A stretch of DNA of 64,000 bases from Xanthomonas fragariae (GTDB taxonomy: Bacteria; Pseudomonadota; Gammaproteobacteria; Xanthomonadales; Xanthomonadaceae), in the NCBI RefSeq assembly GCF_900183975.1, contig NZ_LT853882.1, positions 3,651,501 through 3,715,500 on the forward strand, written 5' to 3'. The notes beneath the pieces are model-generated. The model was not told the DNA's origin. It was given only the letters and a program-made list of their open reading frames with translations, and made no database searches. A program made the position numbers and the translations under genes. Every line of letters begins with the position of its first letter. Position 1 is the first letter of the stretch. This document shows, piece after piece, positions 55,321 to 64,000 of the stretch.

Positions 55321-55398
55321 TTGTATGAGCGGCCATGGCCGCGAGAGGTTTTACTGGTGAGGCCTATCGCGGCCAGGGCCGCTTCTACGAGGATTCGG
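55321..55398. repeat. REP-like palindromic doublet
   Basis: A first unit TGTATGAGCGGCCATGGCCG includes a perfect 14-base palindrome GCGGCCATGGCCGC (55329-55342). About 40 bases on, a second unit in reverse (CGCGGCCAGGGCCGCTTCTA) follows. The inverted pairing is that of REP doublets (BIME-like) seen in Xanthomonas, Stenotrophomonas and Pseudomonas. It lies in the DUF481-hemC gap and could act on mRNA ends of both genes. Confidence 0.75.
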
Positions 55399-55473
55399 CA
55401 CGACGCGTTTGCAACCTCGAGCCGGTAAGGCTAAGCCGCTTACGCATCGGTTGAGGTGTCGGTGTCGGTGTCG

Positions 55474-56388
55474 TTACAGCTCTGCCAGCAACTGTGCGGC
55501 GCCTTTGTCGAACAAGCCTCGCGCGACGCGGCGGCCCAGTTCTTCGGTGTCGTCGGCGCTGCCGTATGCGTCTGCGTGAATCAGCCGCCCGTCGCTGGCG
55601 TCGCCGACCATGCCCTGCAGGAACAGGCCCTTGCCTTCCCAGCGCGCGAACGCAGCCACCGGCACGTGACAGCTTCCATGCAGCGCGCGATTCATGGCCC
55701 GCTCGGCTTCCACGCAGACGCGGGTGCGGCCTGCGTCCAGCACCGCCAACAGACCATGGATACGCGCATCGTCACCGCGGCATTCCACCGCCACCGCGCC
55801 CTGTGCGGGTGCCGGCAACCACTCTGGCGCGTCCAGTCGCGCGGAAATGCGCGCATCCAGACCCAGCCGCTGCAAGCCGGCACAGGCCAGCACGATCGCG
55901 TCGTAACCCCCGTTGTCGAGTTTGGCCAGGCGGGTGTTGACGTTGCCGCGCAGGTCGATCAATTCCAGGTCCGGGCGCGCGGCGCGCAACTGCGCCTGGC
56001 GACGCAATGAGGAGGTGCCCACGCGTGCGCCCAGCGGCAGTGCCTGCAAGCTGGCGTAGAGATTGGACACCAGCGCGTCGGCCGCGTCGCCGCGGCCCAG
56101 GATGGCCGGCAGCACGAACGGCTTATCAATTTCCATTGGCACATCCTTGAGCGAATGCACCGCGCAGTCGGCTTCGCCACGCAGCATCGCCAGCTCCAGT
56201 TCCTTCAGGAATAGGCCCTTGCCGCCTATCGCAGCCAGCGAACGGTCCAGCACATCATCGCCACGGGTGCTCATCGGCACCAGCACGACCTCCAGGTCGG
56301 GATGATGCTGGCGCAAGGCGGCGGCGACGTGTTCGCTCTGCCAGAGGGCGAGCGGGCTCTTACGGGTGGCGATGCGGAGCGCGGTCAT
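55474..56388 (-). CDS. hemC: Porphobilinogen deaminase
   Basis: Condenses four porphobilinogens to hydroxymethylbilane in tetrapyrrole synthesis. The 304-residue protein starts [17 protein letters not shown]. It has the catalytic Asp region [13 protein letters not shown] and [18 protein letters not shown], and the dipyrromethane-cofactor cysteine in [17 protein letters not shown]. Intact. Its start lies 79 bp from the AlgR-like gene, same strand. Confidence 0.97.
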   Translation of the reverse strand: MTALRIATRKSPLALWQSEHVAAALRQHHPDLEVVLVPMSTRGDDVLDRSLAAIGGKGLFLKELELAMLRGEADCAVHSLKDVPMEIDKPFVLPAILGRGDAADALVSNLYASLQALPLGARVGTSSLRRQAQLRAARPDLELIDLRGNVNTRLAKLDNGGYDAIVLACAGLQRLGLDARISARLDAPEWLPAPAQGAVAVECRGDDARIHGLLAVLDAGRTRVCVEAERAMNRALHGSCHVPVAAFARWEGKGLFLQGMVGDASDGRLIHADAYGSADDTEELGRRVARGLFDKGAAQLLAEL

Positions 56389-56466
56389 CCCGCCATTATC
56401 GCGGAGCAGACCCGTAACTCATACCTAGAGCGTGTTGTGCGTTTTGGGATGAGCGCATGACACCCT

Positions 56467-57204
56467 TTAGCGCAATTGCTCGCGCAGGCTGGCCACACAG
56501 CGACGGCTCACTTCCAAGGTCTGCGGCACGTTGCGCAGCACCGCGTGCACCTGGCCGTCGCCGCTGCGGCGCAGTTCCACCAGTTCGTCGCGGGCGACCA
56601 GGCAATTGCGGTGGATGCGCACTAGGCGGTCGGCGAACTCGTCTTCCAAGGATTTGAGCGACTCTTCGATCAGGTCCTCGCCACGGGCGTGGTGGACGAT
56701 GACGTACTTCTCTTCGGCCTGCAGGTAGCGGATGTCCTGGATGGCGATCAGCCGCAGGCTGCCGCGCAGGCGTGCGCACAGATGCGTGCGTAACGGCGGA
56801 GGCGCGGCGCTGGGCGCGCGTCCGGCCAGGAAGGTTGCTACCTTTTCCAGTGCGGCGGCCAGGCGTTCCGGGCGCATCGGTTTCATCAGGTAATCCAGCG
56901 CGGCGGCGTCGAACGCCGACAGCGCGTGCTGGTCGTAGGCGGTGCAGAACACCACCGCCGGCTGTGGCTGGCTTTGCCGCAGCAAGCGCGCGGTTTCCAG
57001 GCCGTCGACGCCAGGCATGGCGATGTCCAGCAGCACCAGATCCGGGTGCAGGTGTTCGCACTGCTGCAGCACTTGTTGGCCGTTTTCGGCCTGACCGATC
57101 ACTTCGACGTGCGGATGCTCGGCCAGCAGCATGCGCAGGCGCTCGCGCGCCAGTGGCTCGTCATCGGCGATCAGCACCCGCACTTGCGTGGCCGTCATGG
57201 ACAT
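56467..57204 (-). CDS. algR: LytTR response regulator, AlgR-like
   Basis: A two-component DNA-binding response regulator of 245 residues. The receiver domain has the acidic pocket VLIADDEPLARERLRML, the phospho-Asp in LVLLDIAMPGVDGLE, and switch residues CTAYDQHALSAF and YLMKPMRPERLAAALE. The C-terminal LytTR domain binds DNA (about 140-240, ISQD-like IAIQDIRYLQAEEKYVIVHH). In Pseudomonas AlgR controls alginate and pili; here targets are unknown. Its cognate sensor gene directly upstream is reduced to a remnant. Confidence 0.92.
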   Translation of the reverse strand: MSMTATQVRVLIADDEPLARERLRMLLAEHPHVEVIGQAENGQQVLQQCEHLHPDLVLLDIAMPGVDGLETARLLRQSQPQPAVVFCTAYDQHALSAFDAAALDYLMKPMRPERLAAALEKVATFLAGRAPSAAPPPLRTHLCARLRGSLRLIAIQDIRYLQAEEKYVIVHHARGEDLIEESLKSLEDEFADRLVRIHRNCLVARDELVELRRSGDGQVHAVLRNVPQTLEVSRRCVASLREQLR

Positions 57205-57227
57205 CCCCTCGCTGCAGCGACTCTCCC

Positions 57228-57584
57228 TCACGGCAGCGGCAATGTTATCTCACGGACATAGTAGCCTTCGGCCCAGCTGGCCGCCATCCGTGGCCCGGCA
57301 CCGAACTGGAGTGCCAGCCGGTGCGAGATGCTGGCCTGGGCATGTCCGGCTCCGACCAGCAACGGGAGCCGGGCACCGGGCTGCAGAGCCGGATTGACGA
57401 TGCGGATCTGCAACTGGTTACCGCGCTAGCGCAGCGACAGGTGAAGCGCGACAGCGTGATGCTGCGCGCCGCGCCGACGTCGGGAACCAGGGTCACCACC
57501 AGCACCAGCACCAGCACCACCACACCACCAACTCAGCCGATCCAGCAGCGCGCCCAATCGCGGCAGCCGGCATAGGTCCGGCAT
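57228..57584 (-). pseudogene. algZ: AlgZ-like sensor kinase remnant
   Basis: Only the two ends of a LytS/AlgZ-type histidine kinase remain in about 357 bases; intact ones exceed 1 kb. The N-terminus starts MPDLCRLPRLGALLDRLSW and loses frame at an ACCAGC hexanucleotide run (near 57495-57525); membrane-helix-like VVVLVLVLVVTLVP is in another frame. After a large deletion of the membrane and kinase core, the C-terminal ATPase strand set QLQIRIVNPALQPGARLPLL and YYVREITLPL follows, with an in-frame TAG at 57426-57428 before it. Confidence 0.8.
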
Positions 57585-57620
57585 CCAGACGATTTTTGTG
57601 GCGCGCGGTGGCCCATGGCC

Positions 57621-58286
57621 TCAGACGGCGGTGAAGCGCGCCTGCATCCAGTTGCGCAGGGCCTCGATTTCTTCCAGACAGATCTGATGGCCCATCGGGT
57701 AGGTATGCCAGTCCAGTTCGAAACCGAGCGTACGCAAGGTCTGCATGCTCGCCTGACTGGCAGCGAACGGCACCACCGGGTCGGCGGTGCCGTGGGCCAT
57801 GAACAACGGTTGGCGGGTGGCGGCCGGCTGCAACTGGCTGGAGGCAGCGGCCGGTTCCGGCAGATAGGTCGACAGGGCGATCAGCCCAGCCAGCGGCTCG
57901 CCGCGCTGCAGTCCCACCGCCAAGGTCACCGCGCCACCTTGCGAAAACCCGGCAAGCAGAATGCGCTCGGGCGCGATGCCGAGGGTTTGCTCGTGGACGA
58001 TCAACGTTTCGACCTGCGCCACCGATTCGGCGATGCCGACCTTATCGGCGCGCTGGGCGAAATCCAGGCTGACGATGTCGTACCAGCCGCGCATGCGCAC
58101 GCCGTTGTTGATGGTGATCGGGCGGATCGGCGCATGCGGAAACACGAAGCGCAGTGCCGGCCACTGCGGTCGCACCAGTTCCGGCACCATTGGGGCAAAG
58201 TCGCTGCCGTCGGCGCCCAGGCCGTGCAACCACAACACGGTCCATTGCGGGTTTGGTCCGGTCTCGCGTTCGATCACTTCCAACAT
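57621..58286 (-). CDS. Phospholipase/carboxylesterase family hydrolase
   Basis: An alpha/beta-hydrolase of 221 residues. The start is one of two adjacent ATGs; the second, MLEVIERETGPNPQWTVLWL, is used. Catalytic elements: GLGADGSDFAP oxyanion region, nucleophile LLAGFSQGGAVTLAV (GFSQGG), Asp in HGTADPVVPFAASQ and His in HTYPMGHQICLEEI. Related to E. coli YpfH and eukaryotic acyl-protein thioesterases. Cytosolic; physiological substrate unknown. Confidence 0.92.
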   Translation of the reverse strand: MLEVIERETGPNPQWTVLWLHGLGADGSDFAPMVPELVRPQWPALRFVFPHAPIRPITINNGVRMRGWYDIVSLDFAQRADKVGIAESVAQVETLIVHEQTLGIAPERILLAGFSQGGAVTLAVGLQRGEPLAGLIALSTYLPEPAAASSQLQPAATRQPLFMAHGTADPVVPFAASQASMQTLRTLGFELDWHTYPMGHQICLEEIEALRNWMQARFTAV

Positions 58287-58438
58287 CATCCAGCTCCACT
58301 TGGGGGCTGGGCATTATGCCTTGCATGGTGAGCCGGCCCGATCACGGCGCCGATGAGGGAAGCGCACATATTTTGCCGCTCGCCAAGCTACTGACCGGAC
58401 CTCTGCCGATCAGGGGCGGTGAACGTGAGCTGCCGTAC

Positions 58439-60376
58439 TCAAATCAGCGACGGCTCCAGCGCGGCGGCGCGGCGCAGCGCGGCCGCCCGCACCAGAACCT
58501 TGGGCGGGTCGAGCTCTTCGGGAATGCAGAAGATGCCCGCGCGGCGCAGGCCCAGGCCGGTGCGACGCAGCGAGGTCAGTGCCACCACCGGGATCGACAA
58601 GGCCATACCTACGATCACCGGCGCCATCCAGGCCGCCAGCGATGGCGACACCGTATAGGCCACCGCACCCATGAACAGGCCGAACACAGTCAGCCCGCCA
58701 TAGCTGCGCAACAGGTCCGGCCACGACAGCTTGCCATCGTCGCGCACCTGCGCATCCCAGCCAGAATCCTTGCCGGCCAGCACTTCGAACACGCCACGCG
58801 ACTGCAGGTACATCACCACCGGCGCCATCAGGGCGGCCAGTACGGTTTCCAGCAGGATGCTCAGCAGCGCGCGGATGGCGCCGCCACAGGCGCGCAGTTC
58901 ACGCGGGTTGAGCAGCAGCGCGATATAGCCGAGCAACTTGGGCGCGAGCAGCACGAACATGGTGCAGATAAAGATCCAGATCGCATTGCCCTGGCTGCTG
59001 CCATGCCAGTAGCGCGCGGGCGAGAACGGCAGATTGCCGGCCAGATCGATGCCCCCACCGGCCAGCGGTATGGCGATGCCGATCAACATCAGCAAGCCCC
59101 ACATCGGCGCGGTGAAGTAATGCCCGATGCCGATCAGCATGTGCATGCGGCTGATCCAGTGTAGGCCCTTGGCACCGACGACTTTTGCGTGCTGCAGGTT
59201 GCCCTGGCACCAGCGGCGGTCGCGGATCAGCATATCGGTCAACGTGGGCGGGCCTTCTTCGTAGCTGCCCTGAAGGTAGGGCACCATGTGCATGGCCCAG
59301 CCGCCGCGCCGCATCAGCGCCGCCTCGACAAAATCGTGGCTGAGCACATGCCCGCCGAACGGCTTGCGCCCGCGCAGCGATGGCAGGCCGGCGTGATCGG
59401 CAAACGCCTGGGTGCGGATGATGGCGTTGTGGCCCCAATAATTGCTCTCGGCGCCATGCCACCAAGCCACGCCAAAGGCGATGATCGGCCCGTACACACG
59501 GCCGCCGAACTGCTGCATGCGAGCAAACAAGGTCTGCCCGTTGACCACCGCCGGCAGGGTCTGGATCAGGCCCACATCCGGGTTGTTTTCCATGCCGGCG
59601 ACCAGCCGCACGACGGTGTCGCCGGTCATCAGGCTGTCGGCGTCCAGGATCAGCATCTGCGCATAGCTGCCACCGAAGCGGCGCACCCAGTCGGCCACAT
59701 TGCCGGACTTGCGCGCAGCATTGTCGGCGCGGCGGCGGTAGAAGATGCGCCCGTGTCCATCGACGCGATCGCACAACTGATTGTAGACCACCTCTTCGGC
59801 ACGACCGATATGCTCGCGGGTAGTGTCGCTGAGCACGAAGAAATCGAAGTGTTCCAGCTGCCCGGTTTCGGCCACCGATTCGTAGATCGCCTGCAGGCCG
59901 GCCAACAGCCGGCGCGGGTCTTCGTTGTAGGTGGGCATCAGCAACGCGGTGCGCGTCTGCAGCGTCGGCAGCGGTTGTTCGGGGTCGATGCCGAGCTTGC
60001 GCCCGGCGCGCGCCACTACGGTGATGAAGCCGGCCACCGCGCTGGCGAAGGACATCGCGATCCAGGCGAACAGCAGCACGAACAGGCCGAGCAGGCAGCC
60101 TTCCAGCACGCTGATGCCGTCCGGCCACAGCACGCTGAGCATCACCCACACCGCCACCGCGGTGGTGGCGAAGGTGCCGCCGATCAGATAGAAGCGCCGA
60201 ACGCCAATGCCGGCCGGCGCGGTGCGCTGATGGCCGACCTGAAGGCTGCCTTCCTGCAAGCTTTGTTCGGGCATCGCCAACGGCGCTTCAGGCGGCAGCG
60301 TGGGCTGGCCAGCGTCGAGTGGGGAAATGGGGGGCAATGCGGTTGGTGCGGGGGGAAGGGTCACGGTGCCATCCAT
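58439..60376 (-). CDS. opgH: Osmoregulated periplasmic glucan glucosyltransferase OpgH
   Basis: An inner-membrane UDP-glucose glucosyltransferase that polymerises the backbone of osmoregulated periplasmic glucans. The start at [20 protein letters not shown] gives 645 residues. A Pro-rich N-terminus, membrane helices near residues 60-120, then the GT2 domain with [19 protein letters not shown] (DAD metal site), the acceptor region [19 protein letters not shown] and the [12 protein letters not shown] product-binding motif, then a helical C-terminus. opgG is not beside it. In Xanthomonas these glucans are cyclic and linked to virulence. Confidence 0.95.
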   Translation of the reverse strand: MDGTVTLPPAPTALPPISPLDAGQPTLPPEAPLAMPEQSLQEGSLQVGHQRTAPAGIGVRRFYLIGGTFATTAVAVWVMLSVLWPDGISVLEGCLLGLFVLLFAWIAMSFASAVAGFITVVARAGRKLGIDPEQPLPTLQTRTALLMPTYNEDPRRLLAGLQAIYESVAETGQLEHFDFFVLSDTTREHIGRAEEVVYNQLCDRVDGHGRIFYRRRADNAARKSGNVADWVRRFGGSYAQMLILDADSLMTGDTVVRLVAGMENNPDVGLIQTLPAVVNGQTLFARMQQFGGRVYGPIIAFGVAWWHGAESNYWGHNAIIRTQAFADHAGLPSLRGRKPFGGHVLSHDFVEAALMRRGGWAMHMVPYLQGSYEEGPPTLTDMLIRDRRWCQGNLQHAKVVGAKGLHWISRMHMLIGIGHYFTAPMWGLLMLIGIAIPLAGGGIDLAGNLPFSPARYWHGSSQGNAIWIFICTMFVLLAPKLLGYIALLLNPRELRACGGAIRALLSILLETVLAALMAPVVMYLQSRGVFEVLAGKDSGWDAQVRDDGKLSWPDLLRSYGGLTVFGLFMGAVAYTVSPSLAAWMAPVIVGMALSIPVVALTSLRRTGLGLRRAGIFCIPEELDPPKVLVRAAALRRAAALEPSLI

Positions 60377-60974
60377 CAAGGCTGCCCGTCGCACGATCGC
60401 GACAGTGCGGGCTGAAACGGGAGGTCCATCCCGGCTATGCATAGCGATGTTGCTTGATGCGTCGCAGCGTGGGCGAACCCAACGGCGTGCGACAAAGACG
60501 ATCTAAAACCAATCCGATGCACAAGCTCTCCTGGCTGCAACCTCACGTCGCAGCGCATTCTAAAGAATCGACCGTTAAAGGAAACGAAGGCCGCTGCGCA
60601 GGCCTCAGCCCCTCTTCCGACGCTGGAAGCGCGGCAGACTACGCCGCAGCGACCGAACACAACCCCAATAGATTGCAGCTTGGCACGCGGGCTGTCACGG
60701 GCGGCGAACCACGTTGTCATGCGTACCAACTGCCTTAATCGGACAGACCAGCAGCGCGCGGCCGTCTTCTTGCAGTTGCACCACATCGCACGCGGCCCGC
60801 GCACCTGGGCAAGTTGCGTACACATCTGCGCATCGTGGATCTCGGCTACCGTCAGCGACAGCCGGCCGTCATCACGCGGCCGGGTTTCGGCCATGGTGCG
60901 GCCATCCGGGGCGATGCGCAGCAGCGAGAGTTCTTCGGCCGCACAGACCACGCACCCGCTTTGCCGGCAACATC
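60377..60974. other. Intergenic or decayed stretch beyond SulP gene
   Basis: About 600 bases without a confident gene. One minus-strand frame (about 60700-60955) reads in a coding-like way (EELSLLRIAPDGRTMAETRP, LTVAEIHDAQMCTQLAQVRG) but has no clear start or family, so it may be a gene remnant. Nothing else stood out. Confidence 0.4.
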
Positions 60975-62462
60975 TCAGGGCAGCGCGGATTCCAGCGCGT
61001 CTTCGCCCAGCGCGTGCGCCTGTATCAGACGACGACTGCCGGCGTTCAAGCCCTTCACCTGCACGTCCAGATCGTGATGCCGCAGCCGCTGCACCACCTT
61101 GTCCAACGCCGCCACGGCGGTGATGTCCCAAAAATGCGCGCGGCTCACGTCGATCAGCACCGCACGACCGGGCACCTCACGTGCGTCGAAGGCATCGATA
61201 AACACATCGGCCGAGGCGAAGAACACCTGCCCGCGCACGCTGTAGGTACGCACGCCGTCGTCGCCATCGCTAGGTGCGATCTGTAGCAGCCCGGCCACCT
61301 TGAAAGTGAAGAACACTCCGCTCAGCACTACACCCACCGCTACGCCAGCAGCTAGATTGTGGGTGACCAAGGTCACCGCCACGGTGGCCAGCATCACCAC
61401 GCTGGAGGTGCGTGGATGGGTGACCAGGGTGCGCCACGAGCGCCAGTCGAAGGTCTCGGCTGAGACCATCACCATGATCGTCACCAACGCCACCAACGGC
61501 ACCTGCGACACCCACGGCTTGAGCAGTACCATCAGGATCAGCAGGAACACGCCAGCAAATAGCGTGGACAGCCGGCCACGACCGCCGTACTTCACGTTGC
61601 CCACGGTCTGACCGATCATGCCGCAGCCGGCAATTCCGCCGAACAGGCTGGCCGCCGCATTGGCGATGCCCAGCCCGGCGCATTCGCGGTTCTTGTTGCT
61701 TGGGGTATCGGTGAGTTCATCGACCACGCGCGCGGTCATCAGCGATTCGAGCAAGCCCACCATTGCGATAGCCAGCGCCGGCAAAGCGATGATGCTCAGA
61801 GTCTCCAACGTCAACGGCACCGAAGGCCATTGCAGGAATGGCAACGCATTGGGCAGCTTGCCCAGATCGGAAACGGTCTTCAGCGGCAATTGCAATGCCG
61901 TGCCGGCGATGGTCAGCAGCAGGATGCATAGCAGCGGCGAGGGAATCGCCGACAGGCCGGGTACGCGCAGACGCGGCAGGCCGTAGATGATCGCCAGGCC
62001 CACGCCCAACATGGCCCAGGTAGTCAGGTTGGCGCCGAGCAGATGCGGCAACTGCGCGGAGAAGATCAGCACTGCCAGCGCGTTGACGAAGCCAGTGCGC
62101 ACCGAGCTGCTGACAAACCGCATCAGCACGCCCAGGCGCAATAGTCCGAACAGGATCTGCACCGCACCGGCAAGCAACCCGGCCGCCAGCAGATAGCGCA
62201 AACCGTGCGCGGCCACCAGCGGTGCGGCGACCAAGGCCACCGAGCCGGCTGCAGCAGAAATCATCGCCGGGCGTCCGCCACAAAACGCAATCACGATGCC
62301 AATCACAAAGGATGCGAACAGGCCCACTTGCGGGTCCACACCTGCCACGAAAGCGAACGCGATCACTTCGGGAATCAGGGCAAACGTTGCGACCGCACCG
62401 GCCATCAGTTCGCGCGCAGGTGAGGCGCGCCATTGCGCCAGTTCGGCACGCAAAAAGGACAT
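60975..62462 (-). CDS. SulP-family inorganic anion transporter with STAS domain
   Basis: An inner-membrane transporter of 495 residues. The start MSFLRAELAQWRASPARELM is chosen because it begins the first helix region; a frame extension upstream is the shadow of other sequence. About 11 helices carry the SulP blocks LIPEVIAFAFVAGVDPQVGL and LESLMTARVVDELTDTPSNK. The C-terminal STAS domain has RAVLIDVSRAHFWDITAVAA. Substrate is open (sulfate or bicarbonate are family options). Divergent from the endoglucanase gene. Confidence 0.9.
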   Translation of the reverse strand: MSFLRAELAQWRASPARELMAGAVATFALIPEVIAFAFVAGVDPQVGLFASFVIGIVIAFCGGRPAMISAAAGSVALVAAPLVAAHGLRYLLAAGLLAGAVQILFGLLRLGVLMRFVSSSVRTGFVNALAVLIFSAQLPHLLGANLTTWAMLGVGLAIIYGLPRLRVPGLSAIPSPLLCILLLTIAGTALQLPLKTVSDLGKLPNALPFLQWPSVPLTLETLSIIALPALAIAMVGLLESLMTARVVDELTDTPSNKNRECAGLGIANAAASLFGGIAGCGMIGQTVGNVKYGGRGRLSTLFAGVFLLILMVLLKPWVSQVPLVALVTIMVMVSAETFDWRSWRTLVTHPRTSSVVMLATVAVTLVTHNLAAGVAVGVVLSGVFFTFKVAGLLQIAPSDGDDGVRTYSVRGQVFFASADVFIDAFDAREVPGRAVLIDVSRAHFWDITAVAALDKVVQRLRHHDLDVQVKGLNAGSRRLIQAHALGEDALESALP

Positions 62463-62579
62463 CGGGAGACACTCCGGGGGCAGAAAAGACAGCCTGCGGA
62501 CATTGCGCAGCGCCAATAGTGTGCAGGAAAGCGACACCGCCCGCAGCCTGTGTGTCATCGATGCGGCAATACGCTTTTC

Positions 62580-62595
62580 TGTGACTTGCATCACT
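62580..62595 (+). promoter_or_regulatory. Clp/CRP-type operator upstream of endoglucanase gene
   Basis: TGTGACTTGCATCACT matches the CRP/Clp consensus TGTGA-N6-TCACA except for the last base. It lies 75 bases before the endoglucanase ATG. In X. campestris the Clp regulator, which is inhibited by cyclic di-GMP, activates engXCA; applying that here is inference from the match and the gene identity. Confidence 0.75.
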
Positions 62596-62670
62596 CTAAG
62601 GAGCGCAGCCGTACACCAAGATGCCCCCACCGCGCTCGACTGTCGAGCTCGGTTCTCCAAGGAAACCACC

Positions 62671-64000
62671 ATGTCCATTTTCAGGACTGCAAGTACGCTC
62701 GCGCTGGCCACGGCGCTGGCGCTGACCGCCGCACCGGCTTTCAGCTATTCCATCAGCAACAAGAAGATCGTCGACGACAGAGGCAAGGTGGTTCAGCTCA
62801 AGGGCGTCAACGTGTTCGGCTTCGAGAGCGGCAACCATGTCATGCATGGTCTGTGGGCGCGCAATTGGAAAGAGATGATCAACCAGATGCAGGGCCTGGG
62901 CTTCAACGCCGTGCGCCTGCCGTTCTGCCCGGCCACGCTGCGCGCGTCCACCACCCCGACCAGCATCGACTACGGCCGCAATCCCGATCTGCAAGGTCTG
63001 ACCTCACTGCAGATTTTCGACAAGGTGATCAACGAATTCAATGCGCGCGGCATGTACGTGTTGCTGGATCACCACAGCCCCGATTGCGGCAGCATTTCCG
63101 AGCTCTGGTACACCGGCTCGTATTCCGAAGCGCGGTGGCTGGAAGATCTACGCTTTGTCGCCAACCGCTACAAAAGCGTGCCGAGCGTGATCGGCCTGGA
63201 TCTGAAGAACGAACCGCACGGTGCGGCCACCTGGGCCAGCGGCAACGCATCAACGGACTGGAACAAGGCCGCCGAGCGCGGTTCGGCGGCAGTGCTGGCG
63301 GTGGCGCCGAAGTGGATCATCGCGGTGGAAGGCATCACCGACAACCCGGTATGCTCAACCAATGGCGGCATCTTCTGGGGCGGCAATCTGCAGCCGCTGG
63401 CCTGCACCCCGCTCAACATTCCGGCCAACCATTTGCTGCTGGCACCGCATGTATACGGGCCGGATGTGTACGTGCAGTCGTATTTCAACGATGGCAACTT
63501 CCCCAACAACATGACTGTGATCTGGGACCGCTACTTCGGTCAATTTGCCGGCACGCATGCGCTGCTGCTGGGCGAGTTCGGCGGCAAGTACGGCGAAGGC
63601 GATGCCCGCGACAAGGTGTGGCAGGACGCGTTGGTGAAATACCTGCGCAACAAGGACATCAACGCGGGCTTCTACTGGGCGTGGAACGCCAACAGCGGCG
63701 ATACCGGCGGCATCCTGCGCGACGACTGGACCAGCGTGCGCGAAGACAAGATGGCGCTGTTGTGGACGCTGTGGGGCACGGTGAGCAGTACCGCGCCGGC
63801 TCCCACCCCGGCTCCGACGTCCACCGGCAGTTTCAGCACCAAGGTGATCGTGGACAGCAAGTGGAATGGCGGCTACTGCAACCGCATGCAGGTCACCAAC
63901 ACCGGCACCGTCAGTGGCACCTGGTCGATCTCGCTGCCAGTCACCGGCACCGTCAACAACGGTTGGAACGCCACCTGGTTGCAAAGCGGCACCACGCTCA
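62671..64000 (+). CDS. engXCA: Endoglucanase, GH5 with C-terminal CBM2 (partial at window edge)
   Basis: A secreted cellulase that cuts beta-1,4-glucan; 443 residues are within the window and the 3' end is outside. The signal peptide is MSIFRTASTLALATALALTA (cleavage near PAFS). The GH5 catalytic domain has VNVFGFESGN, GFNAVRLPFCP, the acid/base Glu in LDLKNEPHG, HVYGPDVY and the nucleophile Glu in LLLGEFGGKYGEG. A Pro/Thr linker (SSTAPAPTPAPTSTGS) leads to a CBM2-like module starting KVIVDSKWNGGYCNRMQVTN. Matches X. campestris EngXCA. Start has GGAAACC in front; Clp site 75 bases upstream. Confidence 0.93.
   Translation, partial: MSIFRTASTLALATALALTAAPAFSYSISNKKIVDDRGKVVQLKGVNVFGFESGNHVMHGLWARNWKEMINQMQGLGFNAVRLPFCPATLRASTTPTSIDYGRNPDLQGLTSLQIFDKVINEFNARGMYVLLDHHSPDCGSISELWYTGSYSEARWLEDLRFVANRYKSVPSVIGLDLKNEPHGAATWASGNASTDWNKAAERGSAAVLAVAPKWIIAVEGITDNPVCSTNGGIFWGGNLQPLACTPLNIPANHLLLAPHVYGPDVYVQSYFNDGNFPNNMTVIWDRYFGQFAGTHALLLGEFGGKYGEGDARDKVWQDALVKYLRNKDINAGFYWAWNANSGDTGGILRDDWTSVREDKMALLWTLWGTVSSTAPAPTPAPTSTGSFSTKVIVDSKWNGGYCNRMQVTNTGTVSGTWSISLPVTGTVNNGWNATWLQSGTTL

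Overview
The window looks like a chromosomal segment of a plant-pathogenic Xanthomonas. The grounds are GC-rich coding sequence, gene order typical of the genus (mreBCD-mrdA-rodA ... mltB-rlpA-dacC-DUF493-lipB-lipA; lptM-dapF-DUF484-xerC then hslVU), and plant-cell-wall enzymes: a GH28 polygalacturonase and, at the right edge, a GH5/CBM2 endoglucanase of the engXCA type with a Clp/CRP-like site in front of it. Many genes are broken by frameshifts, nonsense codons or internal deletions, and there is a transposase remnant. This level of decay is what one sees in X. oryzae-like genomes, but I assign no species with certainty.

Layout. 0-4 kb, minus strand: short-type 6-phosphogluconate dehydrogenase with an uncharacterised exported protein just upstream, a glycine-zipper protein and a DUF2242 lipoprotein. 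4-7.5 kb: a decaying NAD-salvage islet with an intact nicotinamide phosphoribosyltransferase (nadV) next to a frameshifted Nudix partner, a radical-SAM remnant and a DNA-methyltransferase remnant. 7.5-12.5 kb: carboxy-terminal protease, then an accessory islet of an intact small lipoprotein and two genes each interrupted by one in-frame TAG; its shape suggests a toxin/immunity-lipoprotein pair. 12.5-28.2 kb: lipoate synthesis and the cell-elongation operon (mreB, mreC, mreD, PBP2, RodA, MltB, RlpA, DacC), interrupted by an LpxR-like outer-membrane protein and a polygalacturonase. 28.4-35 kb: PfkB-family kinase, HAD phosphatase, lipoproteins, M1 aminopeptidase, GGDEF protein, ubiE. 35-38.7 kb: a broken MFS/HlyD efflux pair, a broken ElaA acetyltransferase and an intact nucleoside/cytosine-type deaminase. 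39-45 kb: hslU, hslV, xerC, DUF484, dapF, lptM, then an unrecognised pair of overlapping ORFs with a PIP-box-like element. 45-52 kb: oligopeptidase B-like and prolyl oligopeptidase genes flanking an aminotransferase and an IS110 remnant. 52-64 kb: lipocalin, WYL regulator, DUF481 protein, hemC, AlgR-like regulator with a gutted AlgZ-like sensor, esterase, opgH, SulP transporter, endoglucanase.

How the genes fit together: the central block is one envelope-growth programme (MreBCD/RodA/PBP2 elongasome plus the hydrolases MltB, RlpA and DacC). HslVU and Ctp provide proteolysis. OpgH, the DUF481 protein, LpxR and lipocalin act at the envelope, and the secreted glycanases serve plant-tissue degradation. 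No tRNA, rRNA or CRISPR array was seen. Coordinates of intact genes follow visible start choices; edges of pseudogenes are approximate.
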